Below, in pieces: positions 1 to 9,800 of a stretch of 64,000 bases of DNA. The notes below the pieces were generated by a model. That model saw only the letters and a program-made list of their open reading frames with translations. It ran no database searches and was not told the DNA's origin. The position numbers and the translations under genes are program-made. Numbering within the stretch: position 1 is the stretch's first letter; each line of letters starts with the position of its first letter. Source of the stretch: Hemileia vastatrix (taxonomy: Eukaryota > Basidiomycota > Pucciniomycetes > Pucciniales > Zaghouaniaceae); assembly GCA_030280995.1 (NCBI GenBank), contig JASXTE010000014.1:62001-126000 (forward strand), read 5' to 3'.

Positions 1-200
1 TTACTTAGGAATATTTCAAGTTATTTATGCACCTAAACGATCTTTGGTCCACCAAGACCATAAACTGGCAATCGATTATATGTTTGGTCCACCAAGACTT
101 TAAACTGGAATGTCAATCTTGTTTGGATAACTCAATTCAATCTTTTAATTTATCACTGTCCACTAAGACTCTAAACTGGTTATTCAATTATTTCTGGAAT
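1..200 (-). repeat. Minisatellite with CAGTTTAAAGTCTTGG core
   Basis: Three spaced copies of a motif that on the minus strand reads CAGTTTA(A/T)(A/G)GTCTTGGTGGACC lie at about 47-69, 85-108 and 158-179. The same motif occurs eight times on the plus strand at 61,979-62,440. In both places it lies downstream of a Zn2Cys6-like gene, so it belongs to the same retroelement module. Function unknown. Confidence 0.7.
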
Positions 201-770
201 TGGGTGCTGATAGCTTTAGGAGGTTAAAACTTTAGGTGGTGATGATGCTAAAGAAAGCATAATGGTTAATTAGGTAAAATTTGTGGCGCTTTAACATGGT
301 CTAAAGTTAATATTATTATTGGAAGCCTGGCAAAAGTATTTTATGGGTTTGCTGTATAGCAAAGTTTGAAAATTGTGATGAAGGAATCAGAAGTTAGGAT
401 GGTAGTTGGATTTTAGGGAATGATTTTTTTTTTTAGTGCCTCATAGTTAGGCCATTTTTTTTGGTGTGAAGCTTGGAGGACCTTATGGCGAGATTGGAAT
501 CATAGAATTCGGCTCAGTGGGGGGCCCTATGAGGTTGGAATCAGGAGTATTCGGCTCATAGGAAGATCCACTCTCTCAATGCTGTGACAAGAAGGAAGAC
601 TGGTATATGGGAGTCTGAAGGGATTCAAACCTTGCTCTCAGTAGTGGAATCATCACAAGATTTATATTATTTTATTTTATGTTATATCAAGCCAGAGAAG
701 AAAGAAAACATCAATTATGTTGAAAGTTTAAGAAGACCAAGCAAAAACAAAATTTTATCAAGTTATACTG

Positions 771-1464
771 TTAGAAAAGATAATTTCTTTGAAATTGTTC
801 AACATCATTATCAAAGCTTTGCATTAAAATTCTTCTTTTCATGAGGTCTTCATGGTTATTAGCTGGAGTTTCTTGAAAATAGGCCAGCATTTTTTGTTTC
901 AACTCATTAGTAAAGTCAAGAAAAAGATAGCGATGAAAATTTGGGTAATGATTGATATAGTCCGTCTTCACTCTACCAACATCATCAGTGTTGGTTATTT
1001 CGACAGCTAGAAGTTCAAATATGTTATTAAGTCATAGGTTTAGTCAATTTTGATTAAAAGTTTTTTTTTAGTAAGATAAATAGGGTCTTACATTTAGAGC
1101 CAGGAAACATAGTCTCAGCAAAGTTAGTTGGGGGTACTGGCGTTATAGGATTAGGATCTTGTGAAGGCAAAATTAGGCCGGGATCCGTTGATGAAGATTG
1201 AACTTTTGAAGCTGTTTTTGATCTTATTCGTTTTAAGAAGACAGGAATTTTGGATCGCTTTTTAGAAGTTGAGGGATCAGGGAGAGCTGCTGGTCCTAAA
1301 TATACGTTTGTTTTAGAAGGAACTATTGGCTGGTTGCATTTGACTTTTTTCACATGGCATAAGTCGCAAGCTGTTCTGCCAGGAAGATTAGGGTTGGACA
1401 TTAAACAAGGTACCTGGTATCGAGCGCAGAGTTCACATGGAGCGACAAGTTCTTTGGAAGACAT
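771..1464 (-). CDS. Antisense retroelement gene, Zn2Cys6-like protein, two exons
   Basis: Exon 1 (1,464-1,092) starts with ATG and encodes near its N-terminus the pattern C-x2-C-x6-C-x12-C-x2-C-x6-C (CELC...C...CDLCHVKKVKC), followed by a Ser/Pro/Lys-rich stretch. A GTAAGA donor at 1,091 and a TTCTAG acceptor give an 85-bp intron. Exon 2 (1,006-771) encodes a conserved segment containing YFQETPA and KRR. The cysteine spacing is that of fungal Zn(II)2Cys6 DNA-binding clusters, but the basic half (ACDxCxxxKxKC) comes second rather than first. The C-terminal segment matches the protein at 61,311-61,918. The gene points away from the LTR at 1,588 and sits just inside its polypurine tract, so it is antisense to the retroelement. 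A DNA-binding role is inferred; gag-like nucleic-acid binding is the alternative. Confidence 0.65.
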
Positions 1465-1577
1465 ATTGATGAAGATGAATTTTATAGTTGATTAAAGAAG
1501 ATGGTGGTTGAAGGTTAAAGATGAATATTGTGTTCGACCACTTATGCAAAGTTTTAAGAATGGGGACATTCTCGATT

Positions 1578-1587
1578 GGAGGGAGGA
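1578..1587 (+). other. Polypurine tract of Ty3-like element
   Basis: GGAGGGAGGA abuts the TGTGGT start of the LTR. The same ten bases, on the minus strand at 61,239-61,230, abut the TGTGGT start of a different LTR family. This fixes LTR orientation and identifies the sequence to the left as the 3' end of an element's internal region. Confidence 0.65.
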
Positions 1588-2047
1588 TGTGGTAGCCTAA
1601 AGTTTAGTACGGCACCTAAATATGTAAATGGAGTTATTACGGCAGGCAATATTGGCGTTATTATTTTTTATAAAAGGGTTTTATTTAATTTATTGGAGTT
1701 TAAAATATGAAGAAATTGGTCACGAGCGAATGCCTACACAAATACAATTTATTTTACGGAGAAAACTTATTTTTACGGTTTAAAAAATTTATAAGTATCA
1801 AGTCGAGTTACTCAAGAACCTTGGGAAATTTTCCCAGAATTTTTACTATTTTTTTTTATATTTTTAAATGAATTTTAAAGTTTTATAGAAATATTTACGT
1901 TTTCAAAAATTACTTAACTTTGATGAATTTTCACAGGGTAATTAGAGCTGCGCAGACTACGGAAATTAGTTTGGTATGTAAAGGGGAAGTAGCTCTATTA
2001 TGTGTAATTTTTCTAGAATTTTTTATTATAGTTTTAAGGTTCTAATT

Positions 2048-2165
2048 GAGTCCGGAAGTCCGGACGGACTCCGTACGGACTCCGTACGGACTCTGCTTTG
2101 ACTCCGTTCCGGCTCCGTACGGACTCTGTACGGGCTCCGGATTGACTCTGGAAGAGCTCTGGAGG
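2048..2165. repeat. GGACTCCGTACGG short tandem palindromes in LTR
   Basis: A cluster of CCGTACGG and TCCGGA palindromes in a GGACTCCGTAC repeat, markedly more GC-rich than the surroundings. The equivalent cluster in the second LTR lies at about 4,542-4,640 with one unit fewer. The open frame across it (2,034-2,252 minus) is a by-product of the repeat. A regulatory role is possible but not shown. Confidence 0.5.
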
Positions 2166-2308
2166 GGAAAACTTAGGCACGTGACTAGGAATACTTAAGC
2201 GCTTCTCAAAATCGAAATTGAAGAGGGGGGACACATCATACAGCCTAATCATTAACTACCACGGTCTCATTTTTTATTACTCAACAAATTAAATAAATTT
2301 GTAATACC

Positions 2309-2569
2309 CACCACACAATATGGGGGGCGGAATCGCTAGCAAGTCCGCAACCTTGGACCCAAACTCACCATAGATTGAACACACATTGAGCTATTGATAA
2401 AGGAACCATTCAATCAGGGATGAACACCACTCAGCAGAACAGTTTTAGGTGGGTGTTCAAGTAGAGTTCAGTATGGGTTCAGTATGAGTTCAGTCTGAGT
2501 TCCATCTGAGTTCCATCTGAGTTCAGGTTGAGGACTTGCTAGCAAGTCCACCCCCTATATTGCGTAGTG
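2309..2569. mobile_element. CACTA-type MITE in LTR copy 1
   Basis: Termini CACCACACAATATGG and the complement of CACTACGCAATATAGGGGG, flanked by a 3-bp duplication ACC (2,306-2,308 and 2,570-2,572). Just inside each end is a palindrome centred on GCTAGC (GGACTTGCTAGCAAGTCC on the right). The interior contains short GTTCAGT(A/C)TGAGTT repeats. No coding capacity. The identical insertion in the other LTR copy shows that it entered the ancestral LTR. Confidence 0.85.
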
Positions 2570-3000
2570 ACCCTTATAACTTTATATTTTTATATATAAC
2601 ATTTTAGAAATACTACTCAACAATTTAAATCACACTTCATACAGGGTATCTTTAGAAAGGTCTTCAACACTGGGACTTGATTATTGCTGTCTCATAAAAA
2701 CTCAAATTATTATAAAAACATAAAAGTCAATCTTTTCAGATCTTTCACTGGTACACCTTAATTGTTGTTATCAGTATTTCTTTTATCAACAGCCACTTTT
2801 ATTCAAATCTCAATAAGCGTTAATTATTTTAGAGTTTCATTATTTTTATTAATCAGATCCAAGTAGACTGGTTAGCTTAGTGATTTAGAATTCCCATTTT
2901 GTTATTCTTATTGGAAGGACGGGGTTTTCGGCTAAATCCACATATCTCCTCCGGATTCTGCTTACAGCAAGGCGACTGTAAGAGTTTACCTTACCATAGT

Positions 3001-3017
3001 TGGCGCCCAACGTGGGG
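3001..3017 (+). other. Primer binding site
   Basis: TGGCGCCCAACGTGGGG begins two bases after the LTR end. It has the typical form of a tRNA primer binding site of LTR retrotransposons and shows that the LTR acts as a 5' LTR for the sequence to its right. Confidence 0.8.
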
Positions 3018-3174
3018 TTTGATTTCTCTAGCTTTCTTTAAAGACTTACTTGGATCAAGAACGTTATTAGCCTGCAAGAGGCTTATTTTCTGGAACTCTA
3101 ATTGGATTTTTGTTATTGGCCTGCAAGAGGCTTGTTATTTTATCGATTGTTAACACTTTTCATTACTTATTGAA

Positions 3175-3480
3175 ATGTCTTCTTCTGCTGTTGCTTCTGG
3201 ATCTTCTAACCCTCTTACTACCTCAGTTAGAATTGTTTCTTGGGATGGCCCAAAGTTTGATGGGGAGGAGGTTAAATGGTTCATTAGCAGGTATGAAGCT
3301 GCTGCTGCTGTTGATGGTGCTTCTCATGTGGATATGGTGAAGCAAGTTAGATTTTTTATTGCCGATAGGGAGGTGGAAAAAGAGGTTATTGCTATGCAGG
3401 CATTCAAGGACAAGGATTGGGTTAAGCTTTCTAAAGCTATGGTTGATAGATGGGGTGTTAGGTTTACTATGATGGACTTT
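3175..3480 (+). pseudogene. Gag N-terminal fragment of Ty3-like element
   Basis: The frame opens with MSSSAVASGSSN and continues through FDGEEVKWFISRYEAAAA, VRFFIADREVEKEV and DWVKLSKAMVDRWG. This is the gag layout common in basidiomycete Ty3 elements (structural protein of the virus-like particle). At about 3,480 coding similarity stops and minus-strand Helitron sequence begins, so the gag and the whole pol are lost in this copy. The frame stays open to 3,555 by chance across the junction. Confidence 0.6.
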
Positions 3481-3718
3481 TCAGGATATCCTTTAAACTT
3501 CTATCCACTGCCTCAGAACAATGGTAATTTTGTGCTGGAGATTCATCCCATATGATTAACTTTGTCATCCTCAAAAGTTTAGCTAGGTCACTCTGTGCTT
3601 TAATATGACAATATGAATCTTGATTTATATCAAGTGAAATCTTAAGCCTGGAGTGAGATTTCTTTCCCCCTTCTAAAGGTATAGATGATATCTCAGAAGA
3701 AGCAACCCCAAGAGCAAT
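3479..3718 (-). pseudogene. Helitron PIF1-like helicase, Walker B part
   Basis: Minus-strand codons give IALGVASSEISS, then TKLIIWDES (Walker B) and HCSEAVDRSLKDIL, which is the central part of the PIF1-family helicase found in Helitrons. The segment is the direct in-frame continuation of the Walker A part at 15,504-16,711; the two are separated only by element A. The helicase would unwind DNA during rolling-circle transposition. Both ends of the Helitron are missing, so this is a relic. Confidence 0.8.
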
Positions 3719-3770
3719 CACCATGGAAAATCTAGGGGTGAATTGCTAGCAATTCCCTCTCTTGAAATTT
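3719..3770 (+). repeat. Left terminal inverted repeat of element A
   Basis: CACCATGGAAAATCTAGGGG followed by TGAATTGCTAGCAATTCCCTC. It pairs with 15,452-15,503. The palindrome AATTGCTAGCAATT directly inside the terminus could form a hairpin near the cleavage site. The same layout (CACYAC, AT-rich bases, GGGGG, GCTAGC palindrome) is seen in the small MITEs of this window. Confidence 0.8.
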
Positions 3771-4100
3771 AGAGTTTCCCTTAATTATGCCAGGTTTATG
3801 AATACTTTATAAACATAAGTAAATTAGAGTTAGATTTACATTTATTCTCAGATTGATTATAGACAGAATATCAACTGATTCCAAATTATGCACAAGTTGA
3901 TCCTCCAGAACTTGATTTTGGTCCTCTGATGAGAACAAATTGAGCACAAATTGATCTAACCTAAGCTTATGCATATATAATAATTCAGGATACTTGCTCT
4001 ATTAAATTTGATAATAAAAAAAAATATTGATGAATTTATATAAAAAAAATTATTATGTAAGATATTAAATTATAAATTTAGGCATCATAGGAGGGCACGT

Positions 4101-5481
4101 TGTGGTAGCCTAAAGTTTAGTACGGCACCTAAATATGTAAATGGAGTTATTACGGCGGGCAATATTGGCGTTATTATTTTTTATAAAAGGGTTTTATTTA
4201 ATTTATTGGAGTTTAAAATATGAAGAAATTGGTCACAAGCGAATGCCTACACAAATACAATTTATTTTACGGTTTAAAAAATTTATAAGTATCAAGTCGA
4301 GTTACTCAAGAACCTTGGGAAATTTTCCCAGAATTTTTACTATTTTTTTTTATATTTTTAAATGAATTTTAAAGTTTTATAGAAATATTTACGTTTTCAA
4401 AAATTACTTAACTTTGATGAATTTTCACAGGGTAATTAGAGCTGCGCAGACTACGAAAATTAGTTTGGTAAGTAAAGGGGAAGTAGCTCTATTATGTGTA
4501 ATTTTTCTAGAATTTTTTATTATAGTTTTAAGGTTCTAATTGAGTCCGGAAGTCGGGACGGACTCCGTACGGACTCCGCTTTGACTCCGTTCCGGCTCCG
4601 TACGGACTCTGTACGGGCTCCAGATTGACTCTGGAAGAGCTCTGGAGGGGAAAACTTAGGCACGTGACTAGGAATACTTAAGCGCTTCTCAAAATCGAAA
4701 TTGAAGAGGGGGGACACATCATACAGCCTAATCATTAACTACCACGGTCTCATTTTTTATTACTCAACAAATTAAATAAATTTGTAATACCCACCACACA
4801 ATATGGGGGGCGGAATTGCTAGCAAGTCCGCAACCTTGGACCCAAACTCACCATAGATTGAACACACATTGAGCTATTGATAAAGGAACCATTCAATCAG
4901 GGATGAACACCACTCAGCAGAACAGTTTTAGGTGGGTGTTCAAGTAGAGTTCAGTATGGGTTCAGTATGAGTTCAGTCTGAGTTCCATCTGAGTTCCATC
5001 TGAGTTCAGGTTGAGGACTTGCTAGCAAGTCCACCCCCTATATTGCGTAGTGACCCTTATAACTTTATATTTTTATATATAACATTTTAGAAATACTACT
5101 CAACAATTTAAATCACACTTCATACAGGGTATCTTTAGAAAGGTCTTCAACACTGGGACTTGATTATTGCTGTCTCATAAAAACTCAAATTATTATAAAA
5201 ACATAAAAGTCAATCTTTTCAGATCTTTCACTGGTACACCTTAATTGTTGTTATCAGTATTTCTTTTATCAACAGCCACTTTTATTCAAATCTCAATAAG
5301 CGTTAATTATTTTAGAGTTTCATTATTTTTATTAATCAGATCCAAGTAGACTGGTTAGCTTAGTGATTTAGAATTCCCATTTTGTTATTCTTATTGGAAG
5401 GACGGGGTTTTCGGCTAAATCCACATATCTCCTCCGGATTCTGCTTACAGCAAGGCGACTGTAAGAGTTTACCTTACCATA
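4101..5481 (+). mobile_element. Solo LTR of 1.41-kb family inside element A
   Basis: Same LTR as 1,588-2,998, but flanked on both sides by element A sequence and by a 4-bp duplication ACGT (4,097-4,100 and 5,482-5,485). It therefore inserted into element A and lost its body by LTR-LTR recombination. It carries the ancestral CACTA MITE at 4,792-5,052. Confidence 0.8.
4792..5052. mobile_element. CACTA-type MITE in solo LTR
   Basis: Same MITE at the same position with the same ACC duplication as at 2,309-2,569, so it is part of the LTR family rather than a new insertion. Confidence 0.85.
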
Positions 5482-6700
5482 ACGTAATAGAACTTAATTA
5501 TACTATGTGACACCTTAATACTGTATCACGCAGTTTGATACATTTAAAACAAAATGAGTCATAATGGGCAATGAAATTGCTTGGACAGACTCTTTCAAAA
5601 TTAATACTGACCATAATACACAAGTATGAAACCTTGGCATCTATCCAATAAAAGATTTTCCTTCTGATAAATGGATTTTTCTCAGTTACTACCTGCTAAA
5701 AAGTGTCCTTCTGTGGTTTGTCTGACCTTCAGGGGGGTAATTTGGCCACATCACACTACTTCTATTTCCATGATTGACCAAAACATCATCCTCATTCCCA
5801 TCTAAAGAGTTGATCTCATCTGACTGTGGCTGATCAAAGGGGTCCACCACAAGTTTAGCCAAAATTTTGGTGAACACTTTTTTGATGGATAGTGACTAAC
5901 TTGTGCTTTCCGAAATTGTCCACCTCAAGTTAGGATAAACTTCAGAAGGATAAATTTATTATGAATACCAAATTAACTGAAGAATACTTTTGCCCTAGCT
6001 ACTCTGCATCATAAAAGTGTCCAACTGAGGTCTAGCCATAATTCAGGTAGACACTTTTGGAAAGGCACAGTCTGATGGGTTTAATATCTATATATGGCAA
6101 TAATTATCAGTTTTTTATCAACATGGAGCTAGAATTAATTTAATATGGCCAAAGTGTCCACCTGAAGTTTGGCCAAAATACAGGTGGAAATTTTTATGAT
6201 GATTACTAGATGAAATGAAGAAGACTTGCAATTACTTTCCATCATAAAATTTTCAAACTTAAGTTTATCAAAAATTGTGGTGACACTTTTTCCAGATCCA
6301 GTCATATGGGATCAACTCTCTATATGGCAATGAGAATCAATTTTTAGTCAATCATGGCATTAGAAGTAATTTTATATGGAAAAACTTTCCACCTGATTTT
6401 TGGTTAAAAATAAGTTGGAAATGTTTATGAGGAATACTAGATTAACTAAAGAAGACTTGCACCCTACTACTGTCCATCATAAAAGTGTCCACCAGAAGAA
6501 TTCTCAAACTTGTGGTTGACACCTTTGGCCTGGTCCAGCCATATGCAATCAATTCTGCATATGGAAATGAGGATTTAATTTGGTCAATCATGGTACTAGA
6601 AGTAATTTGATATAGATAAAGTGTCCAACTAAATATTGGAAAAAAATCAGTTGAAAACTTCATTTAGTTTTTCAAAAAATCAAATTAAGTAAAATTTTAT
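5482..6700. repeat. Element A left inner zone with short-period palindromes
   Basis: No gene. From about 5,690 to 6,660 there are closely spaced imperfect palindromes of the type GTCCACCTGAAGTTTGGCC plus complement (near 5,920, 6,020, 6,150, 6,260, 6,490 and 6,610) with a period of roughly 110-240 bp, shorter than in the main array. The zone is repeated in reverse in element B at 59,430-60,197. Small open frames (5,689-5,877 and 6,442-6,663, minus) translate these palindromes. Confidence 0.6.
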
Positions 6701-6899
6701 TCCTGATGATGCCCATTTTATCCAACACCTCTTCTGAGCCTTGAAAGTAGGCATTTAGCTTGAATTTTGAATTTCATATAAAATCCCTATTATTCAACCT
6801 ATTTCTTTTTATCCCTTTTTTTCTTTTAGATATCAATTAATTTTATGTAAAACAAATCATTTTCATAATTTTTTACCTGTATTTAATAGAATTATTAAA

Positions 6900-9800
6900 G
6901 GTTTAACATCACCCTGTAAGCATTTGGCACATGTTTTTTTGCTATACTAATAAAAATAATAATATACTGGTAACAAAAAATTGATCAAATGATAAAATAT
7001 TAATAAAACAGAAAGATCAAATACCAGTGGATATGCTTTAAAAAAATACCAGTTGCACTGAAGAAGAGCTGCACCCTAGATACTCACCATCAAAAAAGTG
7101 TCCAGCACAAGTTCGGCCGAACTTGTGCTGGACACTTTTGGTCAGTTGCAGTCATATGAGATCAATTCTCGCTATGGCAATGAAAAAAAAATTTTGGATA
7201 AAAAACTTCACTAGAAGTAGTTTTACATAGCCAAATTTTCTACCTAGATTTCATCCAAACCACAGGTGCACAATTTTTTATCTTTGAAAAAAAGTCAATT
7301 TAGTACAATTTATCCCTGATGGCTCTCATTCGCTTCAACACCTCTACTGGCCTTTGATAGTAGGAATATTACTTGAATTTCTTTTTTCATATTTGATCCC
7401 TTTAACTTAATTTTTTATTCCTAATATTGCTTTTGGATATCAATTAATAATCTTTATAATAAATTATTTTCATATTTTTATACATTTATTTAATAATATT
7501 ATAAATGGCATAAAATCACCTGGCATGCATTTGGCACATGAGTTTTTTCTATACTTATAAAATTAATAATATAATGGCGACCAAAAATTAATCAAATGAT
7601 ATTAATGAGTGAGGAACAAATATAAAATACCAGTAGACATGTTTGTAAGAAATACTAGGTGAACTGAAGAAAAATTCTACCCTAGCTACTCTACATTAAA
7701 AAAGTGTCCAGCACAAGTTCGGCCGAACTTGTGCTGGACACTTATGGTCAGGTCCAGTCAGATGGGAGCAATTCTCTCTATGGAAATGAAGATAAATTTT
7801 TGATAAAAAATTACACTAGAAGTAGTTTGATATGGCAAAATTTTCATGCTGAAGTTTTGGTAAAGCTCAAGTGGATTTTTTTTTTATTTTTACAAAAAAG
7901 AAAATTTAGTGCAAGTTTAGCCCTGATTGTTCTAATTTAATTCAACATCTCTTTTTTCTGTTTATGGCAGGAATTTAACTTGGATTTTAATTTTTATCTT
8001 TGATTTCTTTTATTTTACTTTATTCCTCTCATATTGCTTTTGGATAGAAGTTTATTTTTTGTAAAATAAATCATTTTCATATTTTTTTACATTTATTTAA
8101 TAATATTATAAAAGGTGTAACATCACCCAGTATTCATTTGGCACACAATTTTTTGCTATACTGATAATATTAATAATATAATGGTGACAAAAAATTAATC
8201 AATTGATAAATATGAGTGAGGCACAAAGATTTAATAACAGTGGAAATGTTTATAAGAAATTTCATATGATTAAAAATGACTTGCACCCTGGATACTCTTC
8301 ATGATAAAAGTGTCCAGCACAAGTTTTTCCAAACTTGTGATGGACACTTTTGGTTGCATGCCGTCAGACGCAATCAATTCTTTTTATGGAAATGAGACTG
8401 AATTATCACTCCATCATTGCACTGAAAGTAGTTTTACATAGACAAATTGTCCCCTGGAAGTTTTTCCAAACCTAAGGTAGACAATTTTTTCCTTTGGTAA
8501 AAAGTAAATTTGATCCATGTTAATCTATGATGGTGCCCATTTTTTCTGAAGCCTCTACTGGCTCATGATAGCAGAAATTATACTTAATATCTTTATTTCA
8601 TGTTTGATCTCTTTAATTTTAATCTTACCCTTTTATTTATCCTTTAGCTTTTAAATATCAATTTTATTTTGGTAAAACTGATAACTTTCACATTTTTTTA
8701 TATTTATTATATTATATTATTAAAGTTGTAAAATCATCCAGTGTACATTCATTACACATTTTTTTGCTATACTAAAAACATTAATAATATAATGGTGACT
8801 AAAAAATAATCAAATAATAAATATGGATGACACAGAAAGATCAAATACCTATAGACATTTTTAAAATGAATATAAGATTAACTGAAGAAGACTTGCACCC
8901 TAGCTACTCTCCATCATAAAAGTGTCCAGCACAATTTCAGCTGAGCTTGTGCTGGACACTTTTGGTTGCATGCAGTCAGATGGGATAAATTTACTCAATG
9001 GAAGTTAAAATGAATTTTTGCTCAATCATTGCACAAGAAGTAGCTTTATACTGCTATACTATCCTCCTGATTTTTTGGAAAACATCAGGTGGACACTTTT
9101 ATTAATTTTAAAAAAAAGAAAAAATATTCCAAATCTAGAACTGGTGGTGCAAATTTGGTCTGAAAACTCAAATTATCTTTGATGGCAGAAATTTTATTTG
9201 AATGTTTAATTTCATATTTAATCACTTTTATTTTACTTTTTTATTCCTGTTTTTGCTTTCAAATATCAATTTATTTATTGTAAAACTAATAATTTTCATA
9301 TTTTTTTTACTTTTATTTAATAAGATTATGAAAGATGTAGCATCTCCCAGTATGCATTTGGCATTCAAATTTTTTCAATACTAATAACATTAATATTATA
9401 ATGGTGAAAAACAATGAATCAAATGATAAATATGAATGACACAGAAAGATCATATACAAGTGGATTTGTTTATAAAGAATACCTGCACCCTAGATACTCA
9501 CCATCATAAAAGTGTCCAGCATAAGTTCGGCCGAACTTGTGCTGGACACTTTTGGTTGCATGCAGTCAGATGGGATAAATTACTCTATGGAAATGAAAAT
9601 GACATTTTGCTCAATCATTGCACAATAAGTAGTTTGATATTTCCAAAACGTCCTCCTGATGAATTTTCAAAACTCATCAGGAAACTTTCTTTGGTTTAAC
9701 AAAAAAGAAAAAATAGTGCAAGTTTAGCCCTGGTGGTGCACATTTGATCTAACACCTCTACTTGTTATTGATAGTGGGAATTTTCCTTAGATTTTTTTTT

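Larger units (their letters stand above)
1588..2998 (+). mobile_element. LTR of 1.41-kb family (copy 1), with both PPT and PBS flanks
   Basis: The sequence from TGTGGTAGCC to CTTACCATA is repeated almost unchanged at 4,101-5,481. Copy 1 has an extra short duplication near 1,759 and one more GGACTCCGTAC unit. On its left is a polypurine tract and 3' internal sequence; on its right is a primer binding site and gag. It therefore joins the 3' end of one element to the 5' start of another copy, as in tandem elements sharing an LTR. It carries a CACTA MITE at 2,309-2,569. Confidence 0.8.

Noticed and set aside
2034..2252. 72-codon minus-strand frame in the LTR, and its copy at 4,520-4,735
   Set aside because: Produced by the GGACTCCGTAC repeat and the LTR sequence; ends differently in the two LTR copies.
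1588..5481. A single LTR element with LTRs at 1,588 and 4,101
   Set aside because: The second LTR is flanked by ACGT on both sides and by element A sequence, and element A's own boundary at 3,719 lies between the two LTRs. The two LTRs come from separate insertions.
7704..7940. Recurrent small frames reading SSTSSAELVLDTFG...INSLYGNE (also 10,011, 13,748, 45,900, 54,099, 56,522, 58,195)
   Set aside because: They are translations of the 38-bp palindrome and the block after it in array units, occur on either strand, and break at different points in each unit. No start, length or frame is conserved.
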